This document shows, one piece after another, positions 39,157 through 50,381 of a stretch of 64,000 nucleotides of DNA. The translations under genes and the position numbers were made by a program. Every line of letters starts with the position of its first letter. The first letter of the stretch is position 1. The notes beneath the pieces are model-generated. The model worked only from the letters and a program-made list of their open reading frames with translations. It was not told the origin of the DNA and made no database searches. Where the stretch lies: positions 1-64,000 of the forward strand of contig JAOVVO010000014.1 of assembly GCA_028564675.1 (NCBI GenBank). The letters run 5' to 3'. Source of the stretch: Onchocerca lupi (Eukaryota > Nematoda > Chromadorea > Rhabditida > Onchocercidae).

Positions 39157-39730
39157 GTGCCATATCTTAGAAGATAATTTTGACTCTCTTTATAGTGGGA
39201 GTTACTTACAATATTTTGAATATCACAGATGAGCCTGGTTATAAGACCGGAACATTTACATATGAATTATTTTATGATCTTTTGCTACTGAAATTGGATT
39301 TGACAGTCACAAACGTTGGAAATTACTTTGATATCGAACATTTACTTATATTCATCATAAATGATAAATCATGCGAGAAATATTTTGCAAGAAAAATACT
39401 TCCAATTTTATAAAAACAATTTTATATTACGAAATCATTTCTTTATAATGAGATATTCGTATATTACAAAAATATCTTGGCTATTTCAAGATATTTATAT
39501 TATAAAATATTTCGATTATTTCAACAGTCGAGAAAGCGCATTGCGCTACAGATTTAACTAATGAAAAAGTGATAATTCTGGATAATGATGGAAATTATCA
39601 AATACAGGTCAGTTATTACAATGATAAAATCTTAGCTAACAATAAAAATGATGAAATTTTGGTCAAGGAGGACAAAGATGAAACATTTAAAACGATAGTT
39701 GGTGGTGAAAAAAAAAAAGACGAAGACTGA
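39157..39730 (+). pseudogene. Possible short gene or gene relic, unrecognised
   Basis: One open segment (about 39180-39330) reads VTYNILNITDEPGYKTGTFT. A second (about 39528-39730) reads ILDNDGNYQIQVSYYNDKIL and ends in an acidic/basic tail before a TGA. Both have a coding look and lie on the same strand, but I found no start codon, no clean splice join and no known family. It could be a small nematode gene, a decayed copy, or chance. Confidence 0.22.
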
Positions 39731-40477
39731 TTTGCGAATAGAATTCTTTAATTTCCGACTATTTATACTCATTGAAAATATTAAATTTGTATAAGTTGTT
39801 TCATAATTTGCTGCGCTGTAACTGCTTTGTAATTTATATAATAATAAAATTAGTGAAGTTATTTTATCACTAGTAAATATTTTTAAACTCAAAGTTCAAG
39901 ATTTAGTTGAAAAACGTCTGGATAATTTGTTTGATGAACAAAGGAACAAGATTCAGTTTATACTAATATTCCTGAATGAGGTCATATCAAAGCCCATACA
40001 CTAACATTACCAAAAAACCAGTTGTTTCATTAAAATATGCAGAATTCTTTTCAGTATAGATGCAAATTTTTTTAATGTTTGCGGACTATCAAAATACGAA
40101 AATAAATTTTTCGATGTTTATAAATTTATTCAAAAATATTTTTTTTTAATCAAAAGTTGCTTGTTTAGTCGAGTCTTGACGTATGGCTTTTGCCGTGTTA
40201 TTTGATTCACATTGAATTCTAAAATGTTTTTTTACGATAACTTTTAAGATTATGATATAGAAAATTTTCTTAAATTGTTTCTTTGGAAAAGGAATTCAAG
40301 TTTTTCTGTTCTTATTTTTCTACAGCTTAGGTCAGAAAAGAAATATTTTAAGTCGGCATATATTGCATGCAATATATATTATTATCATAGCGACGAGCAT
40401 ATAATAATTTATGCACTCACAATAAGAACAAGTTATCGAGAGCTTATCCATTCTTATCACAATTCTGTTATAAAGTG

Positions 40478-43400
40478 ATGTCTAACGAGGGGAAATACTT
40501 CTTGGCGGAAGGTGATACTTTTCTGCTACCAACAAATGCGATTTATCGGATGAATGATAAGTTAGACGATGCATCGGATCTTTCATCAGTATACTCAAAT
40601 GAGCCAGAATCTGCAATTGGTGAAGGATCTGATGCAGAGGAATTATATATGGATGATGCCGAATTCACTCGAAGACTTTATAAGTTCTTCATAGTTTAAA
40701 TTTTAATTTTCTCGTAATGTCTAAACAGTATTACGGTTCCCAAGTAGATAAACAGTTGCAAAACATTCATTCCTGTAAAAAAAAAAATCTGTTCAATGAA
40801 CAGATGCCCACTCTCTTACGATTTTTCTTTTTATTGTTTAAATCTGAACAAATTGTTATCAGTTGTTTACAAATTATTTTTTTAATTAACAAAATTTTGA
40901 GCTAGTAATTCGAATAAAGACTGAAATTTATTAGGCATATTCAAATTGCCAATCAAGTATATGATTAGTTTTGTTCAATAGAGCATTATGAATTACAGAT
41001 TTGGCTTAGATATAAATGGTCTTCCATTACGGGATGATCTGCTTTTCAAAACATTCGACAAAGCCGCGAATTTCACTCTAAAGGCACAAAAACTTTCGTG
41101 GTGGCAAAAGTTCAAAGGGATCAAAGCAAACCTAATTCAGGCAAATATTTTTTCTTTGCAGCGTCATAAATGCAATACAATTCGCTCGTCATTTACAAAT
41201 CTTCAAAAAATATCTTAAAAGCTCAGCTTTGTCGTAAAAACATATTTAACAGGATTTTTTTGTCGGAAACTGGAACTTATGAAGTCCTTGAGATGAATTA
41301 TGCCGCTATTTTGAATTTTATTTACCGCAACTAACGGCACACAATGTTTTGATGAATGTTGATGATACAACCGATAACTTGGATAATTAAGACTACTTTG
41401 TGATAGTTTTGAAGTTATCTAGGGATCACTGGTATTGAGAATTGATAGAGTTTGATGAAGTTTTGGAAGCATCACTCTTCGAATACCAACTAAAGTGAAG
41501 GATTGAATAAATGAGTGGGTCCCTTAACAGATAAAAATTAATCAATTTAAGGGATAAGAATCTTTTTTATGGTAAAATTATTTATGACATGTGAATCCTA
41601 CTAGAATATGCAACATGTCAACTTTAGGACAAAGAGTGCAAAGAGCGTTTTTACTAAATAGAACCATGGCATAGCACAATTTACAATATATTAATTATAG
41701 CGTGAAGGTCAAAAGTTTATTCATAAGATATTTCTGAAATACAAAGATTTTTGATTATTTCGTCATATCTGTATTTCAAAAATTATTTTATTTTTGCCAA
41801 CAAGCTTCTCGAAACATATAAAGTTTAGATAAATAAATCCCTACAAATTCGTGTCTCGTAATCTAGCCAAAATAAAGAATCGAAAAAGTCTGACCTGAAA
41901 ATATCTCAGATTCCTGTTGCTCGAGCTTGGAAGCCATTAAAAAACGAATCGTGATTAATTTTTTGAAGCATGAAATATTTCCTTAGTTTTTTATATCCTT
42001 TGCTAGTCCCTAGAATGGTGATAATATGCCAATCAATTGTTTTTCTGCATGCTAGATTATTGATATCTTAGGTACCACATATCGCACTTTGGGATTATTT
42101 CGGTGGCACATCATGCCTGGATATCAATTGCACAGCGGGTGATCAAATCAACGTGCTTTGCGAAGAATATCAGTGATTTTCGAATAACTTCTCTTCTGAT
42201 AAGCTTTTCATAATTAGTTGGGATAGAAGTCCATAAAACAATGGTTAAAAAATCGCTTCATTTTTTCAAAATTAAACTTCCAAGAAAATGTAATACCTAA
42301 ATTGATCTATTTTCAAGCGTCGAATAGAATTTTGTTTCCTATAGCAAAAACACATATATTTTTATTAAAAGATTTACATTAAATGACATTTTAAGCAAAC
42401 ACATATTTTTCCAATAATAAATTAAGCAAAATGAAGTATTTAGAGTTCGCGAAATCGATAGCATAACATCAGATGGTCGGACATTCTTGCGACTTCCAAT
42501 GCAGTGGTCGTTGGGTCAGTGGATTAGAAAGCGATCATTTCAATCAAACATCGGGCTGATACCATCTTGTTGGCTTATCAAGAAAAGTTTCTATGACGGT
42601 GAAATTCACATTTCATAACTACCACTATTTATTGATGTTTGATTACTTGAAGTCCATGGACAAATTTTTAATATATTTCAGAAAATAAAAGATTATTTGA
42701 TCATCCAACATGGTTTTTGGGAATCACGGATCTTAATAATGCTTATGACTATCTCCTGGAAGATCGTAGTTCTTATAGACCAGGTAAGGAAAGTTTTTCG
42801 AATGACTATCGTAACTTCCATGTTAACTTGCATGTTCTCTTCAATATTAGAATAATCATGGCATATTTTGATACATGCATGAGAGAAATAAAAGTTTTCT
42901 TTTCTTTAAAACTTGAAATCTGCTGCGAAGAATTAAATAAGAAATAATTATGTCAAAAATAATGGGGAATTTTTTTCAAGGATTATTTGTCATGTTCTCA
43001 CCAGTTTGGCTCAATATCGATGCTCGTGATCACCGGCCTTATATCATTCTTGTTATGTGTTGCAAAAGCAACAATATTTTGAATAAGATGATAAAAGCTT
43101 ATACGAATCAAATTATATGTAAAAATATGATCGAATCTTCAGAAATTGATTTAAAAGGGAAAATATAGCAGTAAAGAACTTATTCTGCTGGAAAGATTTG
43201 ATATCATTCTCCGAATAGATTAGAATTTAATGATTATTAGAGAAGTCCATATTAATAACAATTATTTGATTGAATTTGAACTTGAAAAAATAACATTGTA
43301 GCTGCGGAAGGAGCTCGGAATGAAATGAATGCGCGGTCAACCTCCGCTCTGTATTCGCCAACTGTCAAAGATCAGACTCAAACTGGATCACGCTTCTCGA

Positions 43401-46400
43401 AGGTTAATTCATTATCATAAACAGTGATTATTTAGTGATTATTTACTAATCTTACAAGAGAACAGGAAAAAATTGGTGAATCATATTGCTAAGATTTTTA
43501 TCATCTTACTCATTGACAGAGAAGAATTCTAAGATGAAATAAAAATTCTATGGACATCAACTAACCTTTCTTTTTTGTTTCCTATTCTTGATGTAGTAGT
43601 AGTAGTATTAAGGAAAATTTATATTTAGTAATAAATGCCATTAATTTTCCTATCACTTTGCGATATATTTCATTGGATTTTCTGAGAACAGATGGCACGA
43701 AGTGAATAAAAAATGAAGGGGAAAGTCAATCGTTGACTGAAGTTGTTGAATCCAAGATTGTAGAAATATCCTCATCTTTTGGGCATTTATTTCCTGATTT
43801 CTCACTAAGCTTAACCTACTTACATTCTATTCCTTCCTCAGTTTCATTCTTATATCAGTTTCCAGATTCCTTAACGCCAAACAACTATCTCAGCGGTTCA
43901 GGGTTTTTTTTTTTTTTTTTTTTTTTTATTTTGATAGACATCACTCAATCCAGAGATCTCGGAACAAATTGGTTATACTGCTACAATTTCAATTATTTTC
44001 AAATAAAATATATTACTACTTAAAAGATTACTAGCAAATTTATCATTATCGCTTCTCGAAAAAGAATGATTCATTGAATCCTTCAAATTAAAATCTGTTT
44101 ATCGTCTTTGATTTATTTCCTGCTAAAGTCAAATATGGACAATTTGATATGCAAAATAATTAACGTGTACCAACGTCATTTATTTATCGTGGATACATAT
44201 GAAGCAGAAAAACTGGGAAATTTCCATTCCTTATCATTTATTTCACCTAAAAACAAAAAAAATTTAAAACGGAATGTCTGTAAATTTTAGGAAAGTAAAT
44301 CAAAGAAGGACGCATCAATAATGATATCTTCAGACACACCTGCATCACCTGGTCACCAAAAAGTACCCAAGGTATGTATAGCGAGTTTTTTCGCTTATTC
44401 GCTGGTTTAATCATTCATTTAATTCCGTTTATAAATTAATATGTGACTTATAACAACCGTTTGAAAGTAGGTCATCTTAAAAGAATAGTTTTCAACTGAT
44501 TTTGAAATTCTTCAAGCAAAGTTTGAGTATTTTCCATCAATGAAGTAAAATTACAGAAATCAGTTGAGAAAGAATTTAAAGATGAGAATAAATTTGGCTC
44601 TGAAAATGAGGATATCGATCTAGAACGTATTGAACACACATCATTACCATTCTACATCAAGGCATGGAATTTTGAGTCTAATTTTAAAATTCAATAAATT
44701 TCTTTTCCGAAACACATTTTATCCGAATTACTTCAGCAATTAGCATAGTATATGTTGTTTGTGAGCATATGTGTTTTAAAAAACAACTGCGCCATTGATT
44801 ATGAGAAGAATTAAGATGAGTAATTGGTTAATTGAATAATCACATAGACATATATTTCTAAGTAGTTTAGTGAAATTAATGTGATTTAGACTTACACAGT
44901 TCGTCGCAATCGAATTGGACGTTACTTGTTATTTAATCGACAATTCGCAACACTTTACGACTTAATCTATTATTACACAAATTACCAATCACCAATTCCA
45001 CATAAACTCAATTATGGACCGGCAAAGAAGGTCAGCTGAATTTTACCTCCACCTGCCTATTATCTTTACCTTTTACTTTTCCTATTCAAATAGTAACGTA
45101 CATCACATGGACGTTTGTTTTGAAAGATGAATATTGAATGTCAAGATTTGTTATTTAAATGTCGAACTATATTAGAAATTAAACGAATAACTAATTGGTT
45201 TTTAAAGTTGTCATATCATGCAGTCGATTAAGCTTCACCATTTTAAATTGAAATTATACAGATGAGTTTATTAGCCTAGGCATTTAAAAATTAAAAAAAA
45301 AAAAATTCCCTTAATTTTTGTGGTGAAAAATAAATTCATTACGCATTTTGGCTCTCCGAAGAAAGTATCTCTTCTTCAGCAGCAAGTTGTTTATTTTCAT
45401 AGTATTCCGGCACCATTTACTTCTCCGACCCGCGACATTTACGCAGTGACAATGAAAAGTGAGCAATGGGCAGCGCGACATTTTGACCAGGTATGTCTCT
45501 TGTACAGGTTTTGAAAAAAGTCTAGTTTCTTTTAATAGAAAATTTCTAAAATGGAAATCAAAAATATTGATTTCTCAATTCTCCGGTAAAATAATTCTAT
45601 CAAATTAACACTATATTTATTTGTAGTAAGTTTTAATTTAAACATTTTCAGATAACAGAACCGGCACTTCTATCACAACCATTTTCTTTTATATCCCGAT
45701 CCATTTTTGATCCTAACAAGACGTCACACATGGAATTTGCTCAGGCTGCACAACTTAGTAATGATGCTATCGAAGAAGCTCGAAGTTACATGAAGAATTT
45801 CTTATCAAAGAAATCTCCTAAAACCTCTTCCTCTTTTTCCCGAGTAATTTAGCTTTCCAGATAAGATAAATCTGTTTCTTTTGACTCCTGACACTTTTTC
45901 CAAAAATCACTTTTAGGATGATCAAGTTCCAAAAGCAGGAAGCGGTAAAGTGTCACTTTTTATGTTTCCACTTAATTTTTGCTGTTTACAGTAGTTTTAG
46001 ATCTTTAAATCTCAAATTGCATTATGTTTGATGATGGAACGCAGTGGAAAATTTTTTATCTAATCATATGTTCGCAAATTTTGTTTTAAGTTCATGCTAC
46101 TAAATATGATATATCTCATGCTCTCTCCTCATCAGTTACAAAAAAGTATTTTTTCAGGACCCAATTCCTGCAACTACATCAACCGATGAATCAATACTGA
46201 AGACGAATAATGCCATCGAAATCGACATCTCAAATTTGGTCCTCAATTCCTGGCCTCACTTTTATTAAGTTGCCTAGAAATGTCCGCTTGTTTGCATGAT
46301 AAGACAATTTTTCAAATATAGAAAAACTTCTTTCTTGCAACTTTGCTTGAAAATCTTCGAAATTTTTGTATAATTTTGCAAAATTTTCAACTTTTAAATT

Positions 46401-48392
46401 ACAGAAATATTCTCCAGAAGACATACTCGGATCCGGAGCATTTGGTGCAGTGTATCGCGGAAAATTGGCAACAGCTGATGGCCAAAAGGTAGTAAGTTAT
46501 TTTCAAAAGTAGCATTAAGTTTAGAGTCGATTAAGATCTTGAAATACATTATCATAAAAACGGAAAAATTTTTTTTGTGGGGGGGATAAAGTGATATATC
46601 AATATTGCAATAATTTAAATTGAATTCTGAAAAAGATTTAAGTTCACAGCTTAATAAATATTTTGTTTTCTTAATAAAACTCTTATTTTCTGGCATTACA
46701 CTACATTTTCACTGACAGGGAAAATAAAATACTTTCAGATAAATGTTGCTATTAAAAAACTGAAATTGGTTGCATCGGAGGCAGGTCGTCGACAACTGTG
46801 GATTTCTGAAATGGAAATTTTGCAGGCAATTTATAAGAAATTTAGAGTTCAGAAAATCAGATCTGGATCCAGAAACTGATGTTTACAAAAGCTATATGAA
46901 AATATTTTAGTCTAAAAATATGCATGGAACAAATATTTAAATTCAACAATTTATTAATCAAAAGAAATATTATGGTGAAGGAATAAAAGTTTTTTGAAAA
47001 TATTCAAAGAAAAAGAAATGAATTCACTTATAGACTATCAAATCCATCAGATGGGAGATTTCAGATAATAAGTCATCCGAATGTTATGAAATTCTATGGT
47101 TTTTGTTACAATGAAACAAAAGAGTATGTAATGCTCACATTCGAACTTATGGACATTGGATCGTTAGCTGATTTCATGAAGGTTTGTTTTACTTCGCAAA
47201 TTTTGGATTTTAGATCTAAATTAGATGAAATTTATAAACTGACTATCAGCTACACGAATTTTTTCATCAGTAAAACACAGAATATGGTAATTTTCCAACC
47301 TTACTCGAGAGAATATATGTCAGGCACATGAATATAATATATCGGAAAATGAACATGTTGATTTTCTCACGCAAATAGCGCGTGGTATGGCACATCTTCA
47401 CTCATTTAATCCACCAATTGTGCACGGTGACCTTGCTGCACGCAATGTATTACTTTGTCATCACCCGAAAGATCAGACAAGGTGTGCTACTATTTTATAC
47501 TTCGCAATTCTAGCCTACTTCAGAGATGTGGAATAATTGAAGATTAATTCTAAATTTAAGAGATCTTAGCATATTACGAAATTTCACAAACTTTTCATAG
47601 GACTAAAAATTATGAGCGTTATAGATATCTACTGAAAATAAGTGACTTTGGTTTATCAAAAACGACTCGTCACGAAGTGCACTTCCTGCCCGATGATCCG
47701 CAAAAAATGCCGTAAGTTGTGCAACGATTTGAGAAAAATGTAATTCAATGCATTCATAGACGAATTTATGATCATATCTATGCTGCATTCATGTCACTGC
47801 AGTTTCAAATGGTTGCCACCGGAAGTGTTACATCGTCGAGAGCTAAACACTAAGTCAGATGTGTGGGCTTATGCAATACTTGCCACCGAAATTTACGGTG
47901 TTGTTGATCCATATGGAATGCTGCCAAATGAAAAAGTGCTATCTTTCCTGAAAGGTACCTATTTCGAGATTATATGTTTCGAGATATATTTATAATTATG
48001 ACACTTTGCAATGATACATACTTCATTGGATGTGAACTGAAACAAAATTTCAGTTTTAGTGATTGTAGTAATTATGATTCAAATTCATTATTGTTCAGGA
48101 GCCTACTTAATATTCTGTTTCTTCTATCAAGCAGAATTTGATTTCTCATTACTAAAAAATTCCAGATGATCATCGGATGGAGAAACCATCGACAATGCCT
48201 TATTACATCTACAATATTATCTTACGATGTTGGCGAAAACAGCCTGTAGATCGACCAAATTTTAACGAAATTGTTCTTGATCTAATGCCATATTACATCG
48301 AATACGAAAGTAGTCACATCGCTCTGTTAACATCCAGGATAATTGCTGAGTCTACAGCAAATAAAAAAGCTAAAGAACCGAAAGATGTTTAA
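40478..48392 (+). CDS. Non-receptor tyrosine kinase, SH3-SH2-kinase, divergent
   Basis: Twenty-one exons keep frame from ATG 40478: ends at 40683, 41140, 42172, 42598, 42783, 43058, 43402, 44371, 44661, 45030, 45490, 45843, 45949, 46238, 46488, 46825, 47181, 47481, 47711, 47954, 48392; starts at 40999, 42072, 42462, 42682, 42981, 43302, 44291, 44557, 44890, 45380, 45652, 45917, 46158, 46405, 46739, 47065, 47324, 47601, 47803, 48166. Product 848 aa. Residues ~117-192 SH3 (ALWDYFGG, then WIRKRSF and GLIPSCWL), with a long n-Src loop. Residues ~206-398 SH2, interrupted by ~95 polar residues. Residues ~540-830 kinase: GSGAFGAVYRG loop, VAIK lysine, helix-C glutamate in SEMEIL, HGDLAARN (667-674), DFG (701-703), PPE. 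HRD is HGD, the activation loop has no tyrosine, and the FLVR arginine is replaced. VAIK, DFG and LAARN indicate a catalytically possible tyrosine kinase. I cannot assign a specific orthologue. Three introns appear to have GC donors. Confidence 0.9.
43904..43927. repeat. Poly-T tract in a kinase-gene intron
   Basis: Uninterrupted T run of about 24 bases inside the intron 43403-44290. Confidence 0.85.
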
Positions 48393-48713
48393 GTTATTAC
48401 TTTTATTCGTAAATCATGCCTTGCGCAACTTTATTCTTATAATGTACTGTTTGTTGATGATATGTACAAAATATGAAACAAAAAATTTTTTAAATTTTAT
48501 AATTTCAACAAACCATCAAGTAAATATGAAAAAATTCCACTTAAAAAAGTATCATTAAAATCGCCAGGGTAATATCTGACAAAGTAATCACCTTTCAAAG
48601 TTATCAACTGATGGAAAAGAAGTTCAAATACACTCCATTTAAGAGAAAAATCAGAATAAATAAAAGTAATAACAGAACCAGCCATGAAAGATGAAAAACA
48701 AGCCATTAGATAT
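48393..48713. other. Convergent 3' UTR region of the kinase and CCDC25
   Basis: The two stop codons face each other 321 bp apart. AATAAA-like signals occur (AGAATAAATAAAAG near 48654 on the plus strand). No other content. Confidence 0.6.
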
Positions 48714-50381
48714 TCACATGAAATCATCAGAATCATTTCCACCATCATAATTAGAATGCATCTTTTCCTCGTTGAAAACATTATCATAAGAACGCATTTC
48801 GCGTTCTTTTTCTCTTCTTTCCATTTCTGCTTTTTCAGCTTCTTTGAGTTCGCGTTGCTTTGCTTTCTAAAAGAAGTTCAAGAAATTAAAGACTCGAGGA
48901 ATTAGAAGAGAAACGATCAGTTCATATATATATAATTAATCAATACGTCATTTGAAATTATCTTTTTTTTTTTTTCATCATTTTCCAGCGTTCTTGAAAG
49001 TTTGTAAATCAAGTAATATACTCATTTCTAAGATAATGCAATACAAGGAGTTGAAAAAATTTGAAGTTTTTATGAAAATGATACTACAATTCTTTAAACC
49101 AAGGAATGGTATTTTATGGCCGGGAAAATAATCAAAAAATTGAAAATCTACAATCAATTCAGAATATTTCTATTAGATATGATTGTGATCCTTCTCTGAC
49201 GATCAATTAGAATTGGCAAAAATAAATTAGCAGGCGTTAAATTTGAAATTCGATGGTGATTAAGAAAGCTACTAAACGCTTGTGCTTGTAATACAAATAA
49301 GTGTATTACCTTAATCTGACGCTCTTTCGCATCTCTCTCTTCCCTCTCGACTCTATAATCAATATCCAAGCGAACTTCAGTTTTGTTTAACCTATTAACA
49401 ATATCATTTATGCGCTTTGCAACACGTATCTAAAAATAAAAAAATTTGATTTTCTGAATTTAAATCAATAAATTACTACATTTTTTAAGCGAAATTGCAA
49501 AGCATTACTTTAAGAGGAGCATATATCTAAAACAAGGTTTTATTTTCCGCACAAGAAATTACCTTTTTTACTTTTTTTTCATCTTTGAAGCCAATTTGTC
49601 CAATATCCATATCGCCTGTTTTCTTTAAATTATCCCAAGGAGTATAAACTATATCGATATTATTCATTTTGTTGCCCTTAAAAAAATGAAGCTTCTCTAA
49701 TATCTGAAATCTTGTAAATACTATTTAGAATTTAAAACACAAAACACTCAAGACTTTTTTTGTTCAGAAAACAGAGTTGAGAAGTTATTTTCGGAATCTA
49801 AACAAATGAATACCTGGATGCTATTAGCTTTCACCAACTGAGCGCAATCTTCAACTAAAGCTTCCGGCATGTCATCGATTGTTTGTCCTGAAGGTAGACG
49901 CGCATAAACATGTGCAGATGATACCTTGTCAACATGAAACCAAATATCTTCGGGCCAACCCCACCTATAAATAATTGCATAAATTTCTACAATTCTTCCC
50001 TGCATATTTTTGTATATAAGTTTTTCTAACAAAGTTCAAGTGCTTCCTTAAAAAAGCCTCTGAATGAAATCATCAAGTCACTAATTTTTCAACTTCCTTT
50101 TCTTGAAAATAGCATAAGTTTCCATTTTTCCAATTTTATGCTCAGTTTTGTGTAAGCTAGGCATGAGAAAATTATTTTCGCTTAATTATTCCTTAATTCT
50201 CAACACTTTCATTCAGTTTTACAAGAAAAAACAAAAAAAGAAGTAGTTTGCACAAGATTTCTAAACATAATATTATTTTAATAAATTCTTACCTTATTAA
50301 ATTTTCATTTTCAAATTTATCAACGCCCATATATAACATCACTGGTGGGTCAGTAGCATTTGATGTGAATCTGATTACCAT
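48714..50381 (-). CDS. CCDC25: Coiled-coil domain-containing protein 25 (CCDC25), NFACT-R family
   Basis: Five in-phase minus-strand exons (50381-50293, 49964-49814, 49676-49563, 49429-49310, 48866-48714) give 208 residues, the same length as the human protein. Markers in order: MVIRFTSN at the start; LYMGVDKFENENLIR; GWPEDIWFHVDKVSSAHVY at ~37-55, the family's most conserved block (NFACT-R, formerly DUF814); DCAQLVKANSIQ; MNNIDIVYTPWDNLKKTGDM; then IGQIGFKDEKKVKK; a charged coiled coil to ~190; and an acidic end NDSDDFM. The NFACT-R fold is shared with ribosome-quality-control factors. The mammalian protein is also reported as a membrane receptor for extracellular trap DNA. Whether the worm protein does either is not shown by sequence. 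It is convergent with the kinase gene. Confidence 0.96.

Larger units (their letters stand above)
34328..40477. other. 6.1 kb without a firm gene
   Basis: Contains the rgl-1 3' UTR, several T-rich runs (34558-34576, 35095-35110), a strong hairpin at 36417-36484, a repeat copy at 37240-37600 and a possible short gene at 39157-39730, each listed separately. The end is the promoter of the tyrosine kinase gene. I see nothing else. Confidence 0.5.
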
